A stretch of DNA of 64,000 nucleotides. It comes from Helicoverpa zea. Its lineage: Eukaryota; Arthropoda; Insecta; Lepidoptera; Noctuidae. Shown here one piece after another: positions 13,156-24,306 of the stretch. Location of the stretch: the NCBI RefSeq assembly GCF_022581195.2, contig NC_061482.1, positions 10,664,001 through 10,728,000 on the forward strand, read 5' to 3'. Each line of letters opens with the position of its first letter. The first letter of the stretch is position 1. The notes beneath the pieces were generated by a model. The model was not told the origin of the DNA, ran no database searches, and saw only the letters and a program-made list of their open reading frames with translations. The position numbers and the translations under genes were made by a program.

Positions 13156-16100
13156 GTAAGTGCGCTCGATTCGTTTTTGTTTTTTACCAAGTTCATCAAG
13201 TCCTTTGTTTTAGACAGTCTTTTTATGTAGAATGACTGAATTACCGCTTATGAGCGATAGAATCAGGTACGCACTTACAGAAGAATTGCAAAATACGGCT
13301 ATTATTTTATAAAGTCCAAGATCAAATTTAATTCACGGTCCTATTTAATACAAAACGAAATTAAATAGGTATACAATATTCCGTAAAACGTACGCGGCAT
13401 GGTATTGATTTGATAAAGTGAAAATTGTGCACTAATTTCATGAGCGCGGTTGATTGTTCATCAACGTGTGAAATTAATTGAATTTCAGCGAAACTGCCCA
13501 GTTTATCTATCAATCTCGATGTGAAGGCTGGAATATTGAGTTTGAAAAAAAAAGAGCGAACTTTTGTTTTATGATTTTAAAAAAGGGTTGAAGGAAAACT
13601 TTTTTGACGGTGCAAGTTAAATCATACTTTTAAATACATGTTTAAGCTATATAAGCATATTACTCAGTTCTATCCTACAATAATTACGTATCTAATTACC
13701 TACCCCCTTCTGTTAAAAGTACATTTATAAAGCACAAGTTACAACTGCAGTGTTCTAATCTAAGTATGACTAACTACTGCAAGATGTTATACTAACAACT
13801 ACACTAATCCACACGAGCTTCAAGATTCTAGAAATATCAAAAATGTTACCACTACCTAAAGAGATACCGTTATGAAAAATATTGTGGGCATGTGAGCATT
13901 TTGTTTGCTCCCGCATTTATAAAGAGGCCGAGCTTATCTTAAAGTGCTGATGCAGGCAATGCAGCCCAATCCACAACGCCACATCACAAGAAAACATAGA
14001 AGATCCATAGACAAAAGAAATACATAAAAACTTTTTTAAGAAAATAAAACCAACCCAAAACATAATTTACTTGAAACGTTCTCTTAGTCTGACAAATCAT
14101 TTGCTGGAAACCGCATCTAGCTTGTTGCAGTCAAAGGTGCTATAAACTCACACAATCTTACATGCAAACAGGACATGTTAAACTGCGAGAACCTCCTTTT
14201 TTGAACTCGGTAAAAAATAAGTTTTTATTCTTTTTCTAACAAAGTTGTATGTTTTTTGTTAGAAAGTAGATTACGAGTATATTATTGCTCTTTTTTGAGT
14301 ATGAAACTTCTGTAGTATGTTTTGTACTGAAGTTTCATTTTGTTCAGTGACTAAGCCCCGCTGCGAGGGGCTTAAGGCTTCGCTCGAGTGTTCATCTATT
14401 ATTTCGGGGAGATTAATGGCGTATTTACTTCTGTTTAATACCTTGTTGTTCTATATAAGAGTAAAATGAGGTTATATAGTTAAAGCACATATAATAAAGA
14501 GTGGAATCATTTTCGCGTACTTTTATATTACCTTATACCTATTTAGATATTTATTGCTTTAATGGTTTTACGGACATTGTCGAATTTTGGATGTAATATA
14601 ACTTATGAATCAGAATAATCTTGGTGCAGGAAGTAGTTCTGTCTAGACGCAAATTAATAGAGTGATGGATAACTGGACGGTAATTAATTGAAAATCACGT
14701 ATATTGGTTGATTAGTGTAGTTAACTATGAAGTTCATTATAACTAACGCTTGCGGAATCTGTCTGATATAATTTGTGTGTGTGTTTCGCATTTAAAGCGA
14801 CACTTTTATAAAATTAGGTTGGCGTGAACGATTTATTAATTTGATATGATGAAAGGTGCAAAGGAAAAATCATAATTTCTTCAGAAATTTAAGAGACTAC
14901 AAAAATTTACTATCGTACCACAAAAACTTTTAAACGTCTGTTGAACACTTGTCTAAAGTTACATATGACGTGGAAATAAGGTCTGTTATGCAGCCACACT
15001 TTTTTTAGTAAGTCACTACTGTTGTAGTTTGTACTAGTTTTCTAGTAGGGCTGTAAATGTCTTATTTCCATACTTCTTCAAACAATCTAATTTTAAACCA
15101 CATTCTAAATAACAGTAAAGTACTTTGTTGTTGTAAAGTACTAAGTTTCTGTTCCCGTTCGAACGGTCTAACAAGAGAAGCTCCCGAAGCGATCGATAGC
15201 ATGACAGATAAACTAATAGCAGAGACGGCATCGGAGATAAATCGCACGATTCGACGTTTATTGTGACTGAACACTTTAATTAAATATTTAGTTCCGTATA
15301 TAAGCAAGAACATTTTTTGTTAGTCAATTTGCTGTGTTATAGAAGGCGTGAACTTTATCACTTTTGTCGTTTTATCCGCTAACTGAAAAGAGTAGTTTAA
15401 GATAATTCGACATTCAACAAATTAAAACTTATAGAAAGAATTATTAAGTTTTGGATTATTAAATACAGTTCAATTTTGTATTTGGATATTACGACTAAGT
15501 TATAGAATTATATTGGTTTAATTACCTCACAATTAAACTTAAGACAGAGCTTCGGGCTTCCGTCAAAAAAATACTCGCAAAATGAGCATTAGTTTAAATA
15601 AAGCAAATATAAATTAAACTGACCTTACTTAAGCATTCCCCGGTACGTTGAGTATGAAGTTAGTGCTACGTTCGAAGCGTGCTACGCTGGAACTGCTACG
15701 CCGGCTACGAAGTACTGCTACGCCAACTACGAAGAATCTTGACTGACACTGTCGTGTTTCTAAAACAAAATAAATAAAGATTTATAAATCACTCACCCTA
15801 TAAATATACTCTATTTACAGAAATAATTTTGAAAGTTCCGAAACATATTCATGTATTTCGAAACATTTAATAGGAAGAGATATGTCACTCGTAATCAGCA
15901 CCAATAAGCTATGAGCCGTCCATTGGTGAACATATGCCTACTTTGATTTTATCTGATCGCAATACCACCTCATTGATAGCCCATACGTGACTCATTACAG
16001 AAAAAAATATTGAAAGACTGAATACGAAAGTACATAAACTGTTTGTCCAATTTACTTCGGTCTATTGAGCTTGCGACAATATTGATTGAAGCTGATAACT

Positions 16101-18088
16101 GTGAGTACATACATTGCTATTATAGTTATATGTGTTACGCAAATAGGTGAGCATAGACAATGCACGTGATGTTTGTCGCATAATGGTCGCATAATTGTAT
16201 GCTTGTCTGCTTGTCTATTATTGGCCTCTTGTTGGACAAAGGAGTTTGGAAGGCGGTGCTATTGAATACTCTATGTTTGCTGAGTATAGATACGTATTCA
16301 CGGTAGATGTTCTTATGGTAGTTTCCTTTGTCTTAGGGCAGTGAATCGCATGTCATTGGACATGTGTGTGCCTAGCCTTTTTTATAGAAATAATCCAAAT
16401 TGAGCCCACGGAATGGTAGGTATCGCGTTTATATATTGTACGTAAAGAACAAAGTTGGAAAATACAGATGTAGTAATCGTGCGAGCTTAATTACAAATAT
16501 GTATGTATGTGATTTTTTAACTCAACCTTAAAATAGCAATAGGCAAGCATAATATAGCCAGCTAGCCTCCGAAACTTTTACCTTCATAATGCCTCTGTAA
16601 GCTAGGTTCCTATAAGTATACTCGTATATCAGCTAGGTTCACCCTGTGGTTTGCACCCTCAGCCCCTGCCACCGAATCACCCGCCCTTTATTTTTTGCTT
16701 ACAAAGGTCAGCCCGCGTCACTTAATAGCCAATATTCTCACTCAAAAGAGTTTTTGCAAACACCAAAGAGTATTTGCTGTTCTTTGGATTAACAGTACAG
16801 AAAAAATACTCTGTGCTGATACAAGTATGGATTTAAAATTCACATGTAATCTTCAATAGCATTCACAGTAAAACATTAATAAATGCTAAATAAACAATTT
16901 ACATTTATTGAAAGCAGCGACCGTTTTATTTGAATACGCCGATTCGTCTGATATTTGTTAATAAACATTAATAAAGCGCTCTGTCATTCCAGCAGCGAGA
17001 AATTATGCATCTCGTTATAAATTAAACCATATTTTGATAGCCTACAGTATTGGTTTTAGATAATTTAATTTGCTACTGATATTGGGTTACGGGAACAATG
17101 TTCGCAATTTAGCCCCTAAACGTAATTTGCGAGGTAACTGGATTATTGACGGATAACACGATGCGGCTTTATCTTGTAAATTCGGTTTAAAAATTTGTAC
17201 GATCCAGCGTGGCTGTTTGACCTGAAACGATCATCAGCTTATTCTATTTAAGGAACTAGGCTTATCTTATAGGTACTACAAATCTATCACATTTGCTTTA
17301 TTTTAAAAGTAGCTTCAATTCATTATTATGTAGTTTTCAGTGGCACAAATCACAGTTATTATATATTTGAAACCCGCGGGGATTCTCGAAAACTTGAATA
17401 GTGCTATCCAACTTAGTAGAGAGTTAAACGTAAAGCGACTAACTCTTAACGAGCCACAAAACTTTAATACTGTTGTACAATTATGCAGACTTATATTCTG
17501 CGGAACATGATAGTTAGGAGTTATCGCAGGAATGCTAGGCAACGCCACAGGTTGCCCACGCCACAGGTTGTCTTGTTATTAACGAAGCCGAAATAACTGT
17601 AAGTACACCCCTTCTCCCTCTAAGAGGGTTGATGTACGACTAAGGGTACTTAGAAGGAAACATTGAATGCTGGTTTCGGGAAGCACAAATGGCAATTCCC
17701 GCTTGCGCTTTAATCGCGTTAAATATTTGGGAACTCATCGTATTCATGGTACTGGTTAATAGCGATATGGTTGGTTATTTCAGTGACTGTTGCTTGGCTG
17801 TAACTGCGTATTGAAGTTTTTTTTTTCAACTGTGGATTATTGTCATCTACGCTGAATTTTGCTCGAGCTTGAAAGCACTACTTTCTTTGGAAATAATATT
17901 AACCGGTATCATTACATTTCAACTTACTAAAACTACAAAATGGTTTAAAAAAGAAAAGAAACGAATAAAATTGATAATATGACACAATATGTTACAAGAC
18001 AAACACTTGAAAAATGTTCGTTCCTATAAATCGTGATTTCTGCCCTTCCAAGCTATAAACGTGTACAACATGGTTTCATCTTTCGCAG
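13156..18088. other. Non-coding stretch upstream of scratch (likely intron)
   Basis: No coding exon seen. A search by eye for an ATG followed by a SNAG-type sequence (MPRxFLVKK-like) on + found none. A cluster of CTACG units (about 15661-15735) is a dispersed-repeat patch. The segment before 18089 ends in a plausible branch/pyrimidine context, 'tttcatctttcgcag'. Confidence 0.4.
15661..15735. repeat. CTACG-rich tandem patch
   Basis: Irregular repeats of 'gctacg' spaced by 8-14 bases. A related, more degenerate patch lies at about 24770-24905. Probably the internal region of a degraded dispersed repeat; no coding or RNA gene is evident. Confidence 0.45.
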
Positions 18089-19227
18089 GGTACACCGAGG
18101 AGCAGCCTTCCACGCAGTTCACCGCGCAGCTCCCGAGTGAGGTGAGCCAGGCCCCCGCCGGCCCCGCCCCCGCTCCTCAGCCGGCGCTTCAGCCTCTATC
18201 CTATGCCCTTCTGCAACTCTCCGCCTCCGACTCGACAGACCCGCCCTTCCTCCAGGTACAGCTCCAGTCTTCGCCTGTCTCCCCTCCTCCGCCACCGGCG
18301 AGCGGCAAGTCCATCTCCATGTGCTACACCAGCACGGGTGCCATCCTCTCTCTGCCACCCAAGAAGAAAGATATCTACCGGCCGTACTGCCTCGTGGACC
18401 GAGCGGCACATCTCAACCGGCCCGAGGAGGACCTCAACGCGGCGCATGCCATCCTCGACCTCAGCCAGCACCCCGTGTTCCTGTCGCCGCCACGCGTGGA
18501 GCCGGCGCCCCCCGAGCCGCCGCCGCCGCCCCCCGTCGAGCCTTCGCCGCCGCCGCCGCAATCACCGCCACTGCCTCTGCCGCTCCCGCAGCCGTCTGAA
18601 CAGCCCACGCAAGAGCTCTCCGCTGAACGACCGCGAGAGACTATCGCATATACATATGATGCATTTTTCGTGAGTGATGGCCGCTCCAAAAGGAGAAATT
18701 ATGCGAATGCTCCGGTCGAGACAGTACCGCCACCGGAACCCAAATCAAAATATACGTGCAGTGAATGCGGCAAGCGGTACGCGACGTCGTCGAACTTGTC
18801 GCGACACAAGCAGACGCACCGCAGCCTGGACTCGGTGGCGGCCAAGCGCTGCGGCGAGTGCGGCAAGGCGTACGTGTCCATGCCGGCGCTGGCCATGCAC
18901 GTGCTGACGCACCAACTGTCACACGTGTGCGGCGTGTGTGGGAAGTTATTCTCGCGACCGTGGCTACTGCAAGGACACCTGCGTTCTCACACGGGAGAAA
19001 AACCTTATGGCTGCGCGCACTGCGGCAAAGCTTTTGCGGATCGATCGAATCTGCGTGCACACATGCAAACACATTCAGCAGATAAAAACTTTGAGTGCAC
19101 ACGATGCCACAAAACATTTGCACTCAAGAGCTACCTCAATAAACACCAAGAGTCGGCGTGCGTGCGCGACGACGACGACGAGTCGCCTTCGCCCGAACCT
19201 GCCGCGCCCGTATCCGCGTCCGGCTAA
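18089..19227 (+). CDS. scrt: Scratch family zinc-finger transcriptional repressor, terminal coding exon (partial)
   Basis: This exon encodes the last 378 residues of a Snail-superfamily protein. It begins at an acceptor (ag at 18087-18088) in phase 1 and ends at TAA 19225-19227. It holds a Pro-rich linker (about 18480-18600), then the Scratch signature YDAFFVSDGRSKRR (from 18655), which vertebrate Scratch has as DAFFITDGRSRRK. Five fingers follow: 18751-18819, 18847-18912, 18922-18990, 19006-19074 and 19090-19161. The first four are C2H2; the fifth ends H-x4-C, as in Snail/Scratch proteins. The HKQTHRSLDS linker and the third-finger FSRPWLLQGH segment are nearly identical to vertebrate Scratch. 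After the fifth finger comes an acidic DDDDE tail. The family represses transcription at E-box sites in the nucleus during neural differentiation. The SNAG-coding first exon is not visible. An open frame back to a GTG at 18061 is intronic read-through. Confidence 0.93.
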
Positions 19228-22200
19228 GGGCGACACCGCGCGACGCAACTAGGGACCGTAACCACCGCCGAATGGTTAACTCGTAAACGTAAAGTATTAA
19301 TATGAATTTAGCTTGTTAGCGTAATATATAAAATTTACAATATGAAAGAGGAGCGAGCGCGTCGGGCGGGCGCCCGCCGCGCGCCGGACGCGCCGCGACA
19401 CATCGAGCAACGTTTCGCATACAACGAATCACGTACGACCCCGTAGAGCCGCGGCCGCCGCCGCCGCAGGCCATAGCGTCACACGTCCCGATAGCGGTAA
19501 CTTAATATTAAATATGTATATACTCGTCGATAAAATATACCCTTATATACATAGATGTATTGAAATATGAATGAAAACTAATATCTTTTGTAGGTGATTT
19601 TTACAACCGCAAAGTAGGTTAGAGTATTAGCGTGTAAGTTTAGTGTCGAGATGCGAGAGCCGAGCGCCGAGGTCGCGGGTGGAGGGCTGCCTCCTCCGTC
19701 TCGGTGAGGAACTTGCCAAAACTTTCCGTCCGAAGCTCCGCACACACGCCGCCGCAGCGCCGCAGCGCCGCGCGAGCCCGCGACAGTGCCTTACCTCTCG
19801 CCGCACCGCGACACCGCCCCGCTACGGCACGCCACATCGCACGCTCTACTTCACTGTCTACTGACAACCCGCATTACACAACCGTGGATTGCCGGGACTT
19901 TACTAAAATAACTTCGTATTATCTCGTCGCGATTTCATAGAATTAAAAATAATAGTACAATTTTCGTCCAGTTGACTTTAGTACCTGTTAAACCAAGAAC
20001 TAATTAATACAATAAAAGAGACTTTTAAGGATAAACTCGGAAAATATGTCGGGGCGCGTGGAGTGTGGGGCGGGGGGCGGTCGCCCTGTGGCGGCAACAG
20101 GGGCAGGGCCGCGCACCACGGCGTGCAAGCCTTTAGTCGAGCGTGTTTCTTTAGGTGACAAGTCAAACGTAACTGGCAATAAACTAACTTAGCATAAGGT
20201 AGCATTAACTTAGAGTAACGAGGCGAGCACGAGGTGCTCGGTAAGAAATGGGTATTCGAAAAGCAATAATAATGTAGGCATAAAGTCGCGCACCGCTGTC
20301 AAATAGACGCAGCAGACTATTCTATTAACCCCGTAGTGGCGTAGTACATAGCTGTCCCGACATCGGGCTCCCGGGCTGTACTCGAAGCGCGTAACAAAGT
20401 AGCCAGTGCGCTATGACGCGAGTCGTAGGGATGTAGCAGCTAGCGAGTAGTGAGTGGCGGCGTCGAGTGCCGCCCGAGGGACCGATCACCTCCCTAGTCT
20501 ATTAGTTAGTGCCTCGAGTCAATTCGTCGTTGGTGTTTCTTTAAACCCAGTCAATTAAAATATATTTTAAAAGAGTCCCGGTATTAAACGTTTTTGCGAA
20601 TTCCGTTAAAAAACTTTCGGAGAGAACGAAAAAAAAATGTTTTTACCTAAATTATGGATTAAAATGGTTGCAATTAAACAACGCATTTGCGTGAAAAATA
20701 TGTAGTTTTAGAAAGGTGAAGGAAACATTGTGCCGTCACAAATTCAATTGCATTCAAATAATATTTGTAATGCTTAAAAATTACATTATTTACGTATTAA
20801 TAATATATATTTCTTTACTACGTATATGTCCTTATCTATTACATTTATTTGTATGTTCCAAAATGATCCCTTCGTATGTTTATAGGAATGATTCATTGAA
20901 ACGACAGGGCCGCCCGCAGAGGCACTAAACTGGACACTAGTCATTATATTCCTTATCCAACATACTCCTACTAGTAGCTGTAGTGCCACATTTTATCTAC
21001 TTTCTTAGTACTATAGTTCTCTTCCCTTCGTAACATAAATTAACCCTTTGATCGCCGACTGATTAGTCTACGTAAGACACTTAATCATTAATATATTAAA
21101 GATATTGATAATATATTAATAATAGTATAGACGGTGTACATTCGGGTACATTGTACCGACGCGGCGATCATGCGGTTACAAATCATATACCTAATTTTTA
21201 TAAACATAGGGTATGGCAGACAAAGGTGACGCGTAAAAAGCAATATTAATGTAAATCAATAAGCAATATTAAGTAGAAATTATTGGTTATAAATAAAAAA
21301 ATGTAGGTTATTAGATATTTTGGTGCTTTGGAGTTATATTAAACTAAATTGAAACGAAATTAACATCGAATATTGTGTAATTTATTGTTGTAAGTAAGAG
21401 TGATCAAATCTTCGGTTCAAAACAAGTTGATCTCGGTTTTCTATAACCTACTGATTTTCACTACCTTTCTACTTCTTTCTAGTGTCTAGCCTTACACCTA
21501 GTCTAGTTGGTCTATATACTCCCTCTAATACTCCCTTCTTCGAGGAATTCTTTCATATTATTCTTCTTAGCTCTCCCTACTGGTCTTAAGTAGAAAACTT
21601 GCAAATTAATTGCTTTTAATGATAAAAAATAAAATTAAAACGAAGATATTTTATTCAAATATTTATACTAACGTTATTGTAATTGTAGCGGTTATACAGA
21701 TAAGTAACTAACGAGTAATATTAACGAAACCAACTTATACTATACAAAAATATATAATATACATTGTAATGTAAATATGTCCCTGTGTACCAAATTTCCC
21801 TTCTTTACAATTTTTGTAGATGTAGTATTAATGAATTAACTTAACAACATAGTATTATACAAATACTATAGCGACGGCAGAGTACCGTCATCGTACCTAC
21901 TAAGTCCACCTTTAGACTCGATAGTTTACACTCTAGAATGTTATCTACCTGTTAAATTGCGCACGTACGTAACCATTCTTTTTGATTAAAACATAAAAAA
22001 ACAACAACCAAAATTTTGTTTTATCCAAAAGCTCCATTTTCTTTAGTCGAGTAGACAGAAGTTATATAAATAAAATAATATTGTTAAAACTATTTTAACT
22101 AACACAAGCTCTAGTCACGCGAAAAATGTATATTATTACGTAAAAGAATATAAATCGACGACTTCGAATTGATCAATAAGTTCTCTAGTTAAATTAAACA

Positions 22201-22529
22201 CAGTGATAAAATAAAAAAAAATGTCCAAATTAGCAATACGATAAGCAATATTAATTAGGCTAATCTCGAAGCTGTAAACGAAGTTAGGCTTAGAAATTAA
22301 ATTAGAAACGACAAAAATATTTACGAACGCAAAACACGTATTACGCAACATATTTTTTAAAAGCACTTGGGAAATATAGCGCGGTTACGTGTCAATTAAA
22401 AAAAAATAACCTGCAACTTTCTCGTTTTTCATACGTTTGAAAAAGCTTTACCATTTCAGCGTTTCGCTGGCACAGCTCGTTTAGCACGTTTGCCGTCAAC
22501 TTTTATATAAAATATTTTACAAGACCAGA
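19228..22529 (+). other. Probable scratch 3' untranslated and downstream region
   Basis: No gene seen. CpG-rich segments (about 19340-19500, 19620-19860, 20040-20480) follow directly on the stop codon. They yield open frames on both strands that start at arbitrary codons and show no domain, so they are not called. AATAAA hexamers at 20011-20016, 20178-20183 and 21292-21297 are possible polyadenylation signals; which is used cannot be read from sequence. Confidence 0.4.
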
Positions 22530-24117
22530 CCCATTTTGTTAGCGTCAGGAGCGCCGTCACAATTCTCCGATCCTCTCGAAATACATATAGAGAGTTGCTA
22601 CCTAATTGCTACCAGCTACCATTAGTTGCTACCAATTGCTACCCTCGTGGTTTTGAAGATATTCAGCATCCAAAGGTGACAGCCATTCTGATATCAGGAT
22701 GGCTGTCACTTTTCCCAGTGTGAAGAAACGGCGCAAAAGTATTGAGTTTTTTTTTCACCCAGAGTTGCTACCTAATTGCTACCCTCCAGAATAAAATTTT
22801 GGGCCACAAAGATTTCCTGGATAAAAAGATATTAAAAAAATGAGTTTTTACGCCCTGCCAAATTAAATTAGCAAGCTGTCAGTTAATACAAATGAGTACT
22901 TTTGACGTAGGCGCTATCTATTATAATCCGACAGCTGATATAAATGCGGCCGAAAAGTGAACTAAAGCAAGCCGCCATCTTTGAACATCATTTTTGATTA
23001 GGTGTATTTATAAATGTTACCTGTTAAATGAAATTTCCCGAAATGCATGAAAAAAGTATTTATTATAATTACCTCAGCCTTCGATTGTTAACACGAAAAC
23101 ATCCAGTAAGGCCAGTCGTGTAAAAATCATACCCAACTCTACGTAAAACATGAACTGATTTGGTCACAGTAAAACAATATTGATTTTATTAAAAAATATT
23201 TTTATTTCAGTCACTGACTTAAAATAGACTCTTTTGCAAAAAAAGCGGGCACCTATGCGAAATCTTAGTTTTAAGGACTAAAAAATTTTCAAAACACCGA
23301 CGAACATTCTGCCAGCGATTAGTCCAAAACAAGGTTTACCATTTTTTTAGCAATTTTAAAATATTCAAATTTAGAATACACTCTCACGCATGCTTGGCTA
23401 ACCTTTTTGATGCTAGAAACATACTACAATCATTAAAACCCTTTGAAACACACATAAAGTCCTTAAAACTAAGATATCGCATAGGTGCCCGCTTTTTTTG
23501 CAAAAGAGTGTATATCATACCCTGACATGATTTAATAAATTTTGAATTATTTCGTGTTAACAATCGAAGGCTGAGGTAATTATAATAAATACTTTTTCAT
23601 GCATTTCGGGAAATTTCATTTAACAGGTAACATTTATAAATACACCTAATCAAAAATGATGTTCAAAGATGGCGGCTTGCTTTAGTTCACTTTTCGGCCG
23701 CATTTATATCTGCTGTCGGATTATAATAGATAGCGCCTACGTCAAAAGTACTCATTTGTATTAACTAACTGCTTGCTAATTTAATTTGGCAGGGCGTAAA
23801 AACTCATTTTTTAAATATCTTTTTATCCAGGGAATCGTTGTGGCCCAAAATTTAATTCCGGAGGGTAGCAATTAGGTAGCAACTCTGGGTGAAAAAAAAA
23901 CTCAATACTTTTGCGCCGTTTCTTCACACTGGGAAAAGTGACAGCCATCCTGATATCAGAATGGCTGTCACCTTTGGATGCTGAATATCTTCAAAACCAC
24001 GAGGGTAGCAATTGGTAGCAACTAATGGTAGCTGGTAGCAATTAGGTAGCAACTCTCTATATGTATTTCGAGAGGATCGGAGAATTGTGACGGCGGTCCT
24101 GACGCTAACCCCATTTT
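22530..24117. mobile_element. 1.57-kb foldback DNA transposon (non-autonomous) with 8-bp target duplication
   Basis: The element is 22538-24109, flanked by cccatttt at 22530-22537 and 24110-24117. Termini are GTTAGCGTCAGG and its complement. The left arm (22538-23098, 561 bp) pairs with the right arm (23550-24109, 560 bp) with few mismatches. A second inner pair (23228-23277 with 23460-23509) differs at one base in 50. The left side carries about 90 bp more than the right between outer and inner pairs. Subterminal TTGCTACC units are repeated in each arm. No transposase frame is present, so it needs a source elsewhere. An 8-bp duplication would fit hAT-like or P-like transposases, but the termini do not clearly match either, so the superfamily is left open. 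Confidence 0.88.
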
Positions 24118-24303
24118 AGGCCATACATGCTCAATTAACTCATCAATTTGTGCCGGCGAACTTTGATAGGATTCGTTTGCCTCGGAAATGTGGTTTACCG
24201 CATTAAAAACAGAGACGAATTGCGGTAAAGCAATTAAATCCGAGCAAATGGAAGCGTTCAATATGGCTGCGTATTGGCACGCTTCAGCACACGCCTGCAC
24301 TCC
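24107..24303 (-). pseudogene. Unidentified open frame interrupted by the foldback transposon
   Basis: On the minus strand an open frame runs from about 24303 to 24107 and enters the transposon. If the element and one duplication copy are removed, it continues at 22529 for a few codons and stops: the end changes from ...WPKMG plus transposon sequence to WPKMGLVL and a TAA. The peptide (ACAEACQYAAILNASICSDL near its start) has a protein-like composition, but I do not recognise it. Upstream an in-frame TGA lies just before the first GTG and no convincing acceptor is visible. It may therefore be a broken gene fragment, a retroposed piece, or part of an older repeat. Real coding origin is uncertain. 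Confidence 0.35.
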
Positions 24304-24306
24304 CAC

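Noticed and set aside
18061..18088. Upstream extension of the scratch frame to a GTG at 18061 (and ATG at 18070)
   Set aside because: The 28 bases end in 'ttcatctttcgcag', a strong acceptor; the extension looks like intron, and GTG is not an expected animal start. A start at ATG 18070 cannot be fully excluded.
18119..19123. Long open frames on other frames and the opposite strand across scratch
   Set aside because: They are GC-rich shadows of the zinc-finger exon, with low-complexity Arg/Gly/Pro content and no domains.
19640..19940. Open frames on both strands downstream of scratch
   Set aside because: GC-driven openness, Arg-rich random composition, non-ATG or unsupported starts.
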